Shown piece by piece: positions 1-12,200 of a stretch of DNA of 64,000 nt (position 1 is the stretch's first letter; the number at the start of each line of letters is the position of its first letter). Position numbers and translations under genes: made by a program. The stretch is taken from positions 1 to 64,000 of the forward strand of contig SSNU01000096.1 in NCBI GenBank assembly GCA_012064415.1, read 5' to 3'. This DNA comes from Gyrodactylus bullatarudis. Its lineage: Eukaryota > Platyhelminthes > Monogenea > Gyrodactylidea > Gyrodactylidae. The notes beneath the pieces are model-generated. The model made no database searches. It was not told where the DNA came from and saw only the letters and a program-made list of their open reading frames with translations.

Positions 1-731
1 AAGATATCGCTAGCAAGTACAACGATAATCCTGAATATGTCAAGTATTTTGATAATGTGGCTAAGGCATCCTATATCTACAATGCTAAGGAACGCTTCTT
101 CGTTGGTTACGACAGTCCTGAAGTGATTAAAGAGAAGATCAAATACGTTGACGACATGAATCTCGGAGGTCTCATGGTCTGGTCTATAGATCAGGACACA
201 TCTGACAATGCTCTTCTCAAGCTGTTGGGTGAGGCATCCATCTGCTCAAACATGAATCCCAATGACTTGAAGTACGCCTGTGGAAATGCTGCACCACCCA
301 CCAATCCAATAGTCACTCCAAAAACCACTTTGATGGTGAATGCGCCCGTGCAAACTACTTCTTCTTTGCCATCAAGTCAGCCAGCCAGTGCATCCCCTTC
401 ACAGTCATCGACTAATGCTGTAACATCATCAACTGCTCCTACAGCTGTTTCTTCGACTGCTTCTACCGCTGCTTCTACCTCTGTTTCTACTTCGTTTACT
501 ACGACTGTCGCTTCTAATTCAGGATCGAATTCCGGTAAGAGATGGTGGACCTATGAAGATGGATGGGAAAAGAATGGAAGTTGTGGGCCAAAATCTGCTT
601 ACAAGATAAACGGACAAGATCCTATTTGCAATCCTAACTCAGCTGGTCCTTGTTGCAGCGAATGGGGCTATTGTGGAGCTAGCGACCTTCATTGCAAATG
701 TTCCAAATGCATTGATTATAGAAATCAATAG
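1..731 (+). CDS. GH18 chitinase, C-terminal part, with hevein-type chitin-binding domain (5' end outside window)
   Basis: The reading frame is open from the window start (codons in phase from base 3), so this is the last exon or part of it; the GTG at 57 is an internal Val codon, not a start. The first ~75 residues match the end of a glycoside hydrolase 18 barrel: a YVDDMNLGGLMVWSID stretch is the usual last strand. A Ser/Thr/Ala-rich mucin-like linker of ~85 residues follows, then a C-terminal type 1 (hevein-like) chitin-binding domain with the CCSEWGYCG signature and eight Cys. The protein is probably secreted and would hydrolyse chitin. The catalytic DxxDxDxE motif lies upstream and is not visible. 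Animal chitinases more often carry a type 2 (peritrophin) domain, so the hevein-type module is unusual. Confidence 0.85.
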   Translation, partial: DIASKYNDNPEYVKYFDNVAKASYIYNAKERFFVGYDSPEVIKEKIKYVDDMNLGGLMVWSIDQDTSDNALLKLLGEASICSNMNPNDLKYACGNAAPPTNPIVTPKTTLMVNAPVQTTSSLPSSQPASASPSQSSTNAVTSSTAPTAVSSTASTAASTSVSTSFTTTVASNSGSNSGKRWWTYEDGWEKNGSCGPKSAYKINGQDPICNPNSAGPCCSEWGYCGASDLHCKCSKCIDYRNQ

Positions 732-1668
732 ATATCATGCCCACAAATACATAATTAAATTGAAATCATCTCGTCTTCTTTATTCCCTCTTCATTTTTCC
801 TATATTAAAGCCTAAAGATTATTTCCGCTTCGTACTTTAAAGTCTGATTGCTCGGAATTTACCTCTTGTTCTTACAAATTCTTTTACGTAATTGAGTTTC
901 TTTTTAATTTTACTAATTCTATTGTTTTGTTACATTCTCTTTGCTCGCTTGTACTCTTAAATTTTGGAAGAATTATTACAAAGTTAGAGTTTCAATACAA
1001 AATTTTATTTCAATTTCTTCTTCTTTGTAATCTGAAAAATAAAAAATATTATGAGATAGTTACTCGCTAGTAACTCTGGCATTATTTAATATTAATTTAT
1101 AATATACATATTTTATTTTTATGTGCCTTTATCGCTTTAACTTACTCTCAGGATTCATAAAGCGTTTCTAATTTTTTATCACTCTTTTTTATTGCATTAC
1201 AATAAAACCTTAGATATTAGGAGAGTCTTCAATGTTCAATGTTTCTATTAAGGAACTGGGGGTTTCATTAACACGCCTAAATTTGAAAACCCCTTATCGA
1301 GATGTAAAGCGTATTGCATGATTTGACGCTTGCTTGTCCTATTCTACCATCCGTAGGTGTAAAAAGACCATCTATCAGAGTTAGATTTTCAGTTGTCACA
1401 TTTTGATTGGCAGTATCAAAAGTCAAATTTCTTATGCTTAGGCTATAATCCAAGTGTCATAATTCTTCAATAGCTTCAAGTCAGCTCATGCCTTTGCAAC
1501 ACCATAAACTTTTAATAAATTAACGCTATAGATTTAGTATCAATAAAATCACTTGAGTTTATTCTAAATAAACTAAAGACTCAATCTAATTTGAAGAATA
1601 CTTGATAATACTTGCTACTCTTTTAATGAAGTAGCAAAATGTAATTAAAACTGTTTTATTTTCAGCTA
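732..1668. other. intergenic, no gene seen
   Basis: AT-rich sequence between the chitinase stop and the 3' end of the minus-strand membrane-protein gene. No coding potential, RNA fold or repeat was recognised. Confidence 0.5.
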
Positions 1669-2796
1669 TCAAAGGCAATAAAGACACAAACGTTGCTGAA
1701 ATTTCTTTCTACTCACGTTTATATTGTCTTGTGGAGTATCAACAACACCATAGGTCTTGATGTACTTTTGTGCAAGGAAGGCCCAGTTTTCAGCAATTTT
1801 CTTCTTATTACTCGGGGTCCTTAGGGAAGCTCTTTCCATGTCCAAAGTAAGTTCTCTTTCACTCTTTCCTGTCCAAATTTTCTGGGTGAGCATCCTGAGG
1901 CGACTAACGGTCCGACTACCTTGTCTCCTAAGAAGAGAAATACTCTTTGACCTTTTCATGACACTCGAGCCCATTGTGGATGTTGTTTTTTTCTTTTTAA
2001 TTTTCCTTGGAATGAAGCTGAGAAGAACCAGGAGGAACATTCCTACAACTGTCACAATGAGAACGTTCTTAAATCTAGCAGTAATAGAAGCATTAGAAAA
2101 TATCTTACAATTTTAAACAGGGCCTAGACTAATTAATTAATTCCCTTTTTTGATACTTTGGATAGGCCCATTTTTTCAGTGCCACGTGTCAAGTTAGGAA
2201 TTCACTTTAGACTATTTCATCACATTGACTGTGAAAAAACGGTAATTTTACGCTCTAATCTTTAATAGACAAGAAAAATTATGTGTGTGATTTTGTATGA
2301 AATTTTTCTTAGAAAAAACTAAAGGACTCTCAACTTGAGAATTTTTTAATATCTCAGAGATCTAACTGAATGATTTTACTATGGATTTCATTATGCAAAG
2401 TGCGTAACTTTATTCAATGAATTTTGCCTGTTAATAAAATTGAAATTAATGATTTGATCTTCAAGTTGAAAACGCTAAATGTCTATCAGAAAATTTATTT
2501 TTAATTAATAATCAATAGATATATCATTCAAGATAAAACCGACTCATTACATAACACAGTCTTTAGCAAAAGTTTTCATGCTCAATGAGATTCTAGCAGT
2601 TTATTCATCAGGTCAAAATAATAAAATTCTGAAATCGAATTCTAGGTTTGGGATAAGAAATGACAAAAATCATGAAAACTAACTTTTTCTGTTCGCAACA
2701 TTTCTCAGGGTAGTAGACACAGCAATATCTCAGGTAGAAGAAGCTATCCTCAACATTGCATACGGTACCATTTTTGCCGCAAACAACCTTCTTCCT
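1669..2796 (-). CDS. small Cys-rich single-pass membrane protein, 3' exons (5' end unresolved)
   Basis: Two exons are supported. Exon 2796-2684 has eight Cys in ~37 codons, including YCC and KCC pairs. Exon 2074-1669 begins with a hydrophobic segment (VLIVTVVGMFLLVLLSF) followed by a very basic cytosolic tail ending in CLYCL. The junction uses gttagt/gctag and is phase 2. It places a CC-rich ectodomain directly before the transmembrane helix, the same arrangement and same intron phase as the plus-strand gene at 3718-4088. The two look like distant paralogues. The first exon, expected to supply a signal peptide, was not found; the upstream exon must end in phase 0. The layout recalls Shisa-type or other CC-rich single-pass proteins, but no family is assigned. 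Confidence 0.5.
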
Positions 2797-2982
2797 CTAA
2801 AAATCAAAACAAAATTTTCATGAAAATTTATGAATACATTTTGGGTAAAAAATCAGAGAGCGATTTAGAAAATAAACCTCTATTAAAATAATAAATTTGT
2901 TTTATTCTTGTGCTTCTCAAACTCCTGGATTAACCCTTCAATGTCAAGATCTAAATCCATTTCTTGCTTTTCTACATATTTA

Positions 2983-3287
2983 CTAAATAGAATTTATCTC
3001 TATCATACTTTGTTTGATAATACTTCCGTCTAGTTCAGTTCCTTCCATTATCAACATGGTCTGAGGCTCTTTTTCATTCTTGAGACTATATATTCTCGAC
3101 TTTGCATAGATTATGAAAAAGATTATGAATATACCTGCATTAATTATGATACAAAGGAACTTGTAACTAAGCATTTACTGATTCCTTACATTTCATTTTA
3201 CCTGTAAAAGTTATTTGTTGTTGAATCGTATTCCGACGACGTACTGTTATTCCCGCTGGCATTGACGGAATTTGATACGTTCAACAT
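2983..3287 (-). CDS. 89-residue single-pass membrane protein with Asn/Ser/Thr-rich N-terminus
   Basis: Exon 1 is 3287-3202 and exon 2 is 3166-2983, separated by a 35-nt GT-AG intron with matching phase 2. The product begins with ~29 polar residues rich in Asn, Ser and Thr with several N-glycosylation sequons. A transmembrane helix follows (FLCIIINAGIFIIFFIIYA), then a Lys/Arg-rich stop-transfer and a short charged tail. No signal peptide is seen, so an N-out, C-in topology is likely. The size and layout are like KCNE-type channel subunits, but there is no sequence match I would rely on. An in-frame TAA just before the exon 2 hydrophobic stretch is removed by the intron, which supports the splice. 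Confidence 0.45.
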
Positions 3288-3717
3288 GACTTTTCTCAAT
3301 GAATTTACTTTTAAAAATACTCAAAGTTCATTCAAAAGAAAAAATAAAGATTACATTGATTTTCATTGGCCAAAAATGTTACCCCTAGTGATAGCAAAAT
3401 GTAAACAATTAAAATTTGCCTATTTGAAAAAGAAACTCTTAACAAAAACCTGATCATTTTTATAAAAACTGAATTACTCTTTTGAGTCATGTGACTCAAG
3501 GTGAAATCCTTGTTTTTATTGTATGTATAGGAAAGTTACCTTATTAACCATCCACTCTCAATTAATCTATTATCTTAATATATAAAAAATTATTGAATAC
3601 ATAAAAATGTGTATAGTATACTCCACACTAGTAAACTGCTGATTGGCTATTCTACTTTCAATATTAAGCATAACAAATTTTCTCATTTCTAATAACTCAA
3701 AAATTATTCAGGAAGAA

Positions 3718-4088
3718 ATGATAGACCTTTTACAGTTAAAAAATCAGTGGAAATATTTACTACTTGTTAGTATCCTTTTGGTGACATATTCCGTCACTCG
3801 TGTCGAAGCTGCCCAATGCGGCTCTGTGCAGTGTAATACAGGATTAACATTTTTCACTTATACCCATTGTTGTGATAACGACACCAAATGCTGTGAAGAT
3901 AAAATGTAAGTGTAATCCAGATCTTTTATTGAAATTCATACAGATGGTGGCCATTGATAATATGCATTGTATTGGGAGCCATTGTCCTTTTGGGATTATT
4001 GTGCTGTATCCACTGTATTTGCTGTCCAATTTTGAGTTGCTGCAGTTGCCTATTCGATATTCTCACCTGTTGTCAATGTAAAAAATGA
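3718..4088 (+). CDS. 110-residue Cys-rich single-pass membrane protein
   Basis: Exon 1 is 3718-3905 and exon 2 is 3944-4088, with a 38-nt intron (gtaagt...cag, phase 2). The protein has a signal peptide (LLLVSILLVTYSVTRVEA) and a short ectodomain with paired Cys (HCC, KCC). The transmembrane helix starts WWPLIICIVLGAIVLLG, and the juxtamembrane tail is packed with Cys (LCCIHCICC, SCCSC, CCQC), possibly palmitoylated. Without the intron the frame stops right after exon 1, so splicing is needed to reach the helix. The gene resembles the minus-strand gene at 1669-2796 in layout and intron phase. The start chosen is the ATG that precedes the hydrophobic segment. Function unknown. Confidence 0.6.
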
Positions 4089-4612
4089 GAGAATACTCAG
4101 TGAGCATTGCTCAACATCATCATCTAACAGACTCCATTAAACTCGTCCGGCTTTCTCTCGAAGCCTTTATTTAGAACTTTGTACATAACTAAGAATCAAT
4201 AATTCCTATTTCTAATTCATTCTTAATTCTTTAATTTATTCAGTGTCTATTTGTTAAATGGATCGATAGAAATCATTATTTTTAATCATTGATTAAACCG
4301 ACAAACCGAGAAAAATGTGAGAACATTTCAGGGGATTTAATTCATTTGATAACGATTATCAATTCAGAAATTTCTTTTTAATGAGAAGTACCTACTTGTA
4401 AGTGCATTGGTATTTAACTTTTCAAAAAAATATTTAAATGCTTTAATGGGATTTAATAAATCCCGAAAAATAGGAGGTAAAATGTCATAACTTCGAAAGA
4501 TAGAATGATGAATTTTCTGTTGGAAGAATACTCGATAATTCTGCGAAAAAGATTATGAGTGGAAATAAAACTATTTTATTGAATTTCTTTTTCAAAAACT
4601 ATCTGGTCAATT
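4089..4612. other. intergenic, convergent 3' ends
   Basis: Sequence between the stop of the Cys-rich membrane gene and the stop of NDUFA6, which face each other. AT-rich, nothing else recognised. Confidence 0.5.
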
Positions 4613-5024
4613 TTAGGCTTCCTTATTGAGGAATTTGTTGAGAAACGATTTTTGATTAGGATTGACGACTTCATTGCCAACTTTATTCAAGAACAAATCC
4701 ATAATGTGAACATCAGATTTCCAGATATTTGCCGTTTCAATAAGTTCATTTTTGCCCTAGAAGATATGATAGGAAAGAGAAGCTTACTCTGAAAACTAAC
4801 AAGTCAATAATTCTTATATCAGTAATGTGTTTGTTACGATAGAACTCATTACGAATAGAAGTTCTTAACTCTTTAGCAGTAACGGGAACGTTAGATTCTG
4901 CGTATTCTTTAACAATATAGGGAAATTGTCTATACCACGCTCTATAGAGATTTATAACGCGTCTCCTCGCTTCCTCAGGAGTTCTAGAAAAAATTGGCTT
5001 GGCAGCCTTCAAAGTTGTAGACAT
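4613..5024 (-). CDS. NDUFA6: NADH dehydrogenase 1 alpha subcomplex subunit 6 (complex I LYR protein)
   Basis: Exon 1 is 5024-4788 (79 codons) and exon 2 is 4756-4613 (47 codons and TAA), split by a 31-nt phase-0 intron. The protein has the family start KPIFSRTPEEARRRV, the LYR motif at residues 26-28 in NLYRAWYR, and VTAKELRTSIRNEF and HITDIRIIDLLVF in the usual order. At 126 aa it has the usual length. NDUFA6 is a LYR-motif accessory subunit of mitochondrial complex I that binds acyl carrier protein. The reading frame without the intron diverges from the family after LLVF; joining across it restores the GKNELIETANIWK region. It is divergent from ERC, 154 bp apart. Confidence 0.93.
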
Positions 5025-5178
5025 TTCGAAATATGATTATTACAAAACAAATATTTATTTAATTCCCTTATGTTTGAACGAGCTATTTGAATGTGCTTCA
5101 ATCATTTAGAAAGGCATAAATTTGAAAATATTGAATTTAAAATGAATATTTTAACAACTTGGTATACCAGGCTTTCCT
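5025..5178. promoter_or_regulatory. likely bidirectional promoter, NDUFA6 / ERC
   Basis: Only 154 bp separate the divergent start codons of NDUFA6 (minus) and the first recognised ERC coding exon (plus). This space must hold the NDUFA6 promoter. Whether ERC starts here depends on unseen 5' exons. No TATA box is obvious. Confidence 0.4.
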
Positions 5179-8100
5179 ATGAGCTTGCATGACCTAAAAA
5201 ACAACACCAAATCGCAATTAGACATCAATCCTGTTCCACATTCATCATTCATTGAGCCAAGATTTAATAAAACAAAAAGTAGTTCCATCAATAATTTGAA
5301 TCGCCATAAGTCATTGTCATTTCAAAATCTTAATCATCAAACAGCCTTTTCACCAATCGATAATTCATCTGGCTACAAATCAAGTAGTTTTCAATTTCAA
5401 GATTTCTTCAACTCGGATATGATAAGAGATCCATCTTTTGAAAATTTTCCCATTATTCATCAGGACCAAAAGTTTGCAGAACTGGAATTAGATCAAAGGA
5501 AAATGCATCATCAAGGATACAGAGAGAAGGTTAGGCCAGCCAGTGCTAAAGATAACTACTATGAGGATATGATGGACAATCACATGCGACATAATATCCC
5601 TTTTCAATCGATAAACGATCGATTCCCTGGTCAAAACTCTCTTCCTGACCGTTACTCTCATCAAAGTTTGAATAGACAACCTCACTTTACTCCTCACTCT
5701 CAAAAAGAACTCATCGATATACCCTCCACACGAAGGGCACATTCATATTTTAATTTGGACACTCAAGTTCCCACTGAAAACTGTTTGCCACCAGAGCCTA
5801 TGCTGGAATCCAATCAAATGGGAAGATTTGATCCTATTCTTGGCGTTCCAACATTAGAATATCCCAGCTTCCTTAATGAGGCCACTTCAAACATTGATCA
5901 AGTTACCCTGCAGAGGGAATGCTACCGGCTTAATAATGAACTGGAAATATCTAGGGAGAAACTGAACGCCTGTATGAATAGTATAAAAACCTTTTGGAGT
6001 CCTGAACTAAAAAGGGAAAGGACCATGAGGAAAGAGGAAAGCTCCAAATACTCAATCATTGCTGATCATTTACATCAATTACAATTAGAGAAACGGGTTT
6101 GTTGTATTTTGTTTTTGATAGTCATTGTTTTCATTGATTTTATTTTCTTTAGAACATGATTGAGACAATCCACAGCCTTGAGAATGAAGTGAGCTCCCTG
6201 AAGGAGAACAAGACGAACCAATTAGATCCAGGTACAGCCAGTGAAATGGACTTGTTGAAACGTCGAGTGGATGAGCTGACCCGCGAGAATCGTCAGTACA
6301 TTAAGGAAATTGAAGATGCTGATCGTAAACTAAACAATTTAAAGTCTAGTCTAACTGCATCAGAAGAGAGTTTAGCCTCACTTATCGAAGCTGTCAAGAC
6401 AAATAACAAGAATCAAGCCGATGGCTCCGAGGCCCTCTTGCGGATTGAGCGCCTTCAATCGGACAAGAATGAAATTGAACGTCTCCGGACACAACTCAAT
6501 GAAGCCATGCAGAGGTCTTGTGATGCTGAACGATCTCTGGTTGACAAGGACATTGACCTGAAGAATGCCAAGGACGAAATGGTCATTTTGGAGGATAAAA
6601 TTAAACTTCTCAAACAGGACAATGACACCTTGAGACAAGACGTTCGTCAGACGCAAACACTCCAGGCCCTTGTCAATACAAAGAGCTCCAAAATTCTCAC
6701 GCTTGAGAATGAAATACGAATTCTGGAAGATGAAATTTGCCGGCTTAGAGATGATGGTGTTGTAACTCCGACAACTTCCCTATCTAGTGGTATTGAAGAT
6801 TTTGACAAGACTCTTCACAATATGAAATCGAATGAGCGTCTCTTGAAATCAAAGGTACGTTATGATCTTACGCCATCTATTGTTGAGTATTTTTTCGCTT
6901 CGATTAATCTCAACGGGAAACAATATTCCCATTTTTCTATTGTATTGTCAATCATATCGATTTCTAATCACTCTAGAAATCTCTATTACATAACTTTAGC
7001 CTGTAATAGAAAAAAAAACTGGACTGATCCTATTGGTCAGTTCTTTCCTCGTCATCTCATTGGTCGAATTGGTTAAATTGAAAAAATCAATACTCCATTC
7101 TCATTAGACATGTCCTTTTCTTCCAGATTGAAATGTTGAATGCGGAACTGTCGAAACGAGACAGTGAAATTTATGCATGCCAGTCTAGACTGGAAATGTT
7201 GGAGAAGCAACAGCAAGATCAAAAACATCATATTGATGTCCTCAAGGAACAGGTCAAGACAAGAGAACACAAAATATCAATGCTAACCTCTGATGTGAGT
7301 AGATATTTAAATTACTGTATTTTAATTTTATTGTTATTTCGGTTATGGTGCTATAGAGATATAGGGAATATTGACATGTTTGAGTCTTTCTTTTCGGCCT
7401 TTTTGTAGCTGATCGTGTTTATAGATTTTAAAATACAACAATTTTACAATACACAAATTGTAACTTATTACAAGCTAATTTTTATCGATTTTTTCATTTT
7501 AACAAGAAAATATTGACTATAACAGCTATGAATTTCTTGTCCTTTGCAGTGTGATGACTTGAGGAAGCGTCTCAAGGAAAAAGATGCCATGATCGAAAAG
7601 AAGACAAAGTCCCTTTTATCCCTACAAAATGGTAAGAGACAAGTGGAAACAGAACTCAACGATATCAAGGAGCAGTTGGACATTCGTGATAGAAAGATTT
7701 CCCTTCAAAAGAGAAAGGTAATTCATCTTGAAATTCATAAATTATTCATAATAAATATGCTAGTTCAATATTTATACTTTCAACTGTCTATATATTTTAG
7801 ATTAGTTCATATCCACATTTTTCAATGAATTTTACTACTAACCATAAATAATTCTTTACAAGATTGAAAATCTCGAAGATTTACTCAATGAGAAAGAGTC
7901 CCAACTAATGACTACAAAATCTCGCCTTAACCAGGTGATCATTGAGAAGCCAATTAACGAGATGAAGGCACCCTCGAAGCAAGAACAAGAAATAGAAAGT
8001 GAACGTCTTCTCGAGAGGTAAGTTGTGTATATAGGAATTCTTTATTGAATAAACTTAATTTATCCTATCTTTTGAAGAATGAAGGAAACCAAGCAACGAT

Positions 8101-9220
8101 ACGAAATTGAACTCAACGATGAACTTGAAATCCATAGGAAGCAGATCAGCGATCTACGAGAACGTCTTGAATCAGCTCAAACCGAGTTGAATGACAAAGT
8201 CAACCAACTCCAGGAATGTCGTGATGAATTGTCTGAATTGCGCATTGTCAAATTCAAACAGGAAACTGAAGTCAGTCAGCTCAAGGGCCAGTTGAGTCAG
8301 AAGCAATCTGAAATAAATGCCATGAACATTGAAAAACAAATGGTGAGTGGCCAGCCAACTGAAAGAGAATACTCATTAGACCAATCAGAGTTGAGTAACA
8401 CTTCTTTCCACATTTATATAGCTCTACAAGCAAGTTATGAATGAATCAGAGCTCAAGTTTACTCAGCGAATCAATGAACTAGAGCAAAAAGTGAATCATT
8501 ACTTGGAGTCTGCGAATAAACTCCAACAAGAAGTAGACCGATACATTAACCTGGTTAGGAATCTTGAGAAGGAAAAGTCTGAAAGGGAAACACGAATTCA
8601 TGACCTTGAAGAGTGAGTTTGCCAAAAAGTTCCACCAGCCTTGGAGTCATATTCTTGTTCTTGTTTAGACAAATCTCTTCGGAAGAAGGCAGCCTCAACA
8701 CACTCAAGAGAAACCATATGAAAGAGAAGAACCGTTTGAATCAGGCCGTCGAAGATGCCCAACAACGCCTTGAAACTATGGAGTCTGATTTGGAACTTAG
8801 CAAGGTACGCACCATTGAATTAAATAATAGTATATGCTTATTATATTTATTATTATTTACATACCTACTTTTAAGTAACTACAAATAATAACAAAATATT
8901 TTAGAGTCGAATCTCAGAAAAGGATCTACGTATAAGAGAGTTGGAACAGGCCTTGCGTGAATCGGTCCGATTAACCGCTGAACATGACATGTTTGCCACT
9001 ACCCGAGAGGAAAACACTCTTCACATGGAAGCCCAGGTGTGAATGATGATTTGAAAATATTTCTGAAAAAAATATTTCTACCTTTTTCTAGATACGTGAA
9101 CTTCAGATTAACCTGGATCAAACGCAGCGCGAGCAAAAGAAATTGTCATCCCAATTAAAGAGCACACAGGAGGAGTTGAAGGATCGTGAGAGTCAACTAA
9201 AGACTCTTGAGGGCGAGTGT
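5179..9220 (+). CDS. ERC: ERC exons 1-10 (N-terminal region and first coiled coils)
   Basis: Exon 1 encodes a Ser/Asn/His-rich disordered head (~230 residues), then the start of the first coiled coil with the invariant FWSPELK block. Exons 2-10 continue the coiled coil. Exon 2 carries the EICRLRDDGV signature. Introns within this block are mostly 50-250 nt; phases are 0 except after exons 5 and 7 (phase 2). Confidence 0.88.
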
Positions 9221-12200
9221 GTAAGTTGGGAAAAATTTATTTCTTTTGCCAAAAAACCCCAGAGTAGAACGAGAAAGAAAAAGCCCAGTTTTGCTGACTT
9301 CAAATATAAATTTTTTCTCAGGAGAAACTGGAACAATTTAATATTTTGAGTTGGTGCTTTTCTTCCATTTTTAAACGTTTTTTTCAGAATAATCATTAGA
9401 CAAAGGAAACAAAAATTTTTGTTGCTATTTTAGGGAAACACTCAATTAGTCTACTTCCCAATTTCAGATAATTAAAAAATTGAAAAAATCGCGTATCGGT
9501 TTCGAAAAATTCTTGAAACATAAAAATCAAAGTATCATAAATTCTCTTATTCATCGAGTTTATATACGAACAGAAAATATATTTTATTTCAATATATGTT
9601 TAATTTATGTAATTTATCAATTTTAAACATATGTAGAATCAGATGAGACATCATCAGAAATTGTATCATCTTGATTGTACGAGTCACTATAACTATCGCT
9701 GTTGTAGTCATCACTAGAATCAGAGCTAGTATCGTCTTGGCCGTATCATCTATACTAGATTTTCTATAAGCTGATATAAAGGGTTGAATTTTAAGTTTCG
9801 GATATCTTGTGTAAGAAAAATAGTGCTCTATTTTCATAGGTTGATCTTTTCTTCCCATTTGATTGGTTATAAAATCTGTCCCTTTTGGTACAGTATATAC
9901 GAATTTCATTTGGGGCAGAGAGGTAAGGGAACAGGGTACTTCACCTGTATTATTTATGTCGACCTGTCTAAATGTATAGAAATCATTTGCTGCATTCTGA
10001 TTAGTCGAGATAATACTTAATTAGGGGGTAAATATTCGTGTTTCAATAAAAATAAGATGATTCAATAGAAATATTCTTACTGTAATTACTATTTATGCAA
10101 TCAGATTTACCTTATTTGTATCTATATTTTTTAAATTTCAATATAANNNNNNNNNNNNNNNNNNNNNNNNNNNNNNNNNNNNNNNNNNNNNNNNNNNNNN
10201 NNNNNNNNNNNNNNNNNNNNNNNNNNNNNNNNNNNNNNNNNNNNNNNNNNNNNNNNNNNNNNNNNNNNNNNNNNNNNNNNNNNNNNNNNNNNNNNNNNNN
10301 NNNNNNNNNNNNNNNNNNNNNNNNNNNNNNNNNNNNNNNNNNNNNNNNNNNNNNNNNNNNNNNNNNNNNNNNNNNNNNNNNNNNNNNNNNNNNNNNNNNN
10401 NNNNNNNNNNNNNNNNNNNNNNNNNNNNNNNNNNNNNNNNNNNNNNNNNNNNNNNNNNNNNNNNNNNNNNNNNNNNNNNNNNNNNNNNNNNNNNNNNNNN
10501 NNNNNNNNNNNNNNNNNNNNNNNNNNNNNNNNNNNNNNNNNNNNNNNNNNNNNNNNNNNNNNNNNNNNNNNNNNNNNNNNGTTGTAGTCATCACTTGAAT
10601 CATCTTGACCGTACATGTCACTGTAGCCATCATTGGCCCAATTATTGCTATAGTCGTCACTGGAATCGTTGTAATAATCGGGAGTGTAGTTGTCTTCGAT
10701 ACCTTGCTTGTCTACATAGACCTCATTACCAGCTCCAACATGGATTTGGATGTAAACGGGTGAGCAGCGAGCCAATGCGAAGAGAGCTGAAGCCAAGATT
10801 GCAGTTTTCATTGTGTTTTATTCGATTTGAGATTCATCTCACAGGGGGGGTATTTTTATACTCTCGAAAAGTGGAACATTTATCAACTCTACGTCATTAA
10901 CCCTTAGTTGATTTATAGACCCCGTACGCGAATGCAAATCATCCATTATCTAACTATAATTTACGTTTTACGCTGAATTTAAATCAATTCTTACACCATC
11001 ATTCATGATGGCTTCCATCCTTTTTTCAGTTAATTTCAGTTTTACTCACAAGTAGTTTAAATGTTTAATTTCTTTTTTTCCCCACCAGCTCCAAGGTTAC
11101 ATTCCAGAGTTGGAGAAACTGCGAAAGTCAAATTTCGATCTCAACATGCGTATTGTTGCCCTACTCAAGCTAATTCATGGTAAAGAACATTTAACAGAAC
11201 AAGACAAAAGTCTAGTGAGTATTTTCTTCTTAAACAACTAATTATATCTGCAAACAATTTCTATATCTATGGTACTTTTATCTTTTTGAGACCAACATTT
11301 TTGGCTATTAAATTCTAATTATATAATATTTTTAATCAACATTTTAGACAAATGATTGAAAAACAGCAACATAAAATTTCGGCTCATTTCGCTGAGAGAA
11401 CTTTCCAGAAAAAAATATTTTGTCCTGTATAAAATGTCTCATTTAACCTTTCTAGGCATGTATGGGGCTGCTCACTTTCTCAAGCCATAATTCTATCTTA
11501 AAGAAACTGAACGATGACGTCAGTTTATGTTATTGGTTCCTGTACTTATGAGGTAATGCTAGAGTAAACAGGTCTCTTCAGACTCTACCCTGGTTGACAT
11601 AAATCACAATACGAAATTGTACTTGTATTGGTTGAGCTAACTCCAATTCCCATCCAAAAAGGAAGGGGGGATTACTTCTCATGTTAACTTCTCTTGAATT
11701 TCAATTATTGCCAAACCTGTTGCTGGAGCGGAAGACTGCATATTAACAATCTGATTATAGGCTAAAAAAATTTTCAATCTCAGCAATTTCCCTTGATCCT
11801 GATCAATAACTTTCTTTCTTATTTGAGGAAGAATAAACAAAAGAATTATTATTGACTTGCTTTTGGAGAAAGAAGGTTGGGGAGAGGGGGTTGATGATTT
11901 CATTCATGCCAACTAGACGCTAAAAGACTTGATGTTCTACACATTTCTGCCTTTCTGTCATCTTGTTGACATATCAACATCTCCCCTTACACTCTTATTG
12001 ATTGTATTTAAACTGTATGATTCTGGTTAATAATTCTCTTCCTTTTCATTTTGCCTAGCAATTACATACATAGTCGGATGATTAAATTGAACGATTTTAG
12101 GAAAAAAATACGTTTTTAATTTTTCAATTCTCCATTGATTCTTTGAGCCGGTCTGGTGTTCTTATTCCAGTGATATCGATGAGATGATGGAATACAACAT

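Noticed and set aside
1757..2116. Plus-strand open frame of 119 codons
   Set aside because: It is the complement of the minus-strand membrane-protein exon, which has a coherent transmembrane segment, splice sites and a paralogue.
3262..3453. Plus-strand 63-codon frame
   Set aside because: No start context, signal or family; overlaps exon 1 of the minus-strand membrane gene.
9589..9909. Minus-strand 106-codon frame
   Set aside because: It reads the acidic-gene 3' part in the wrong frame; the homologous frame is the one ending at 9623.
11540..11600. Hammerhead on the minus strand (CUGAAGA with UAGAGU/ACUCUA pairing)
   Set aside because: GAAA and stem III are missing, so at most it is a deleted relic of the repeat family.
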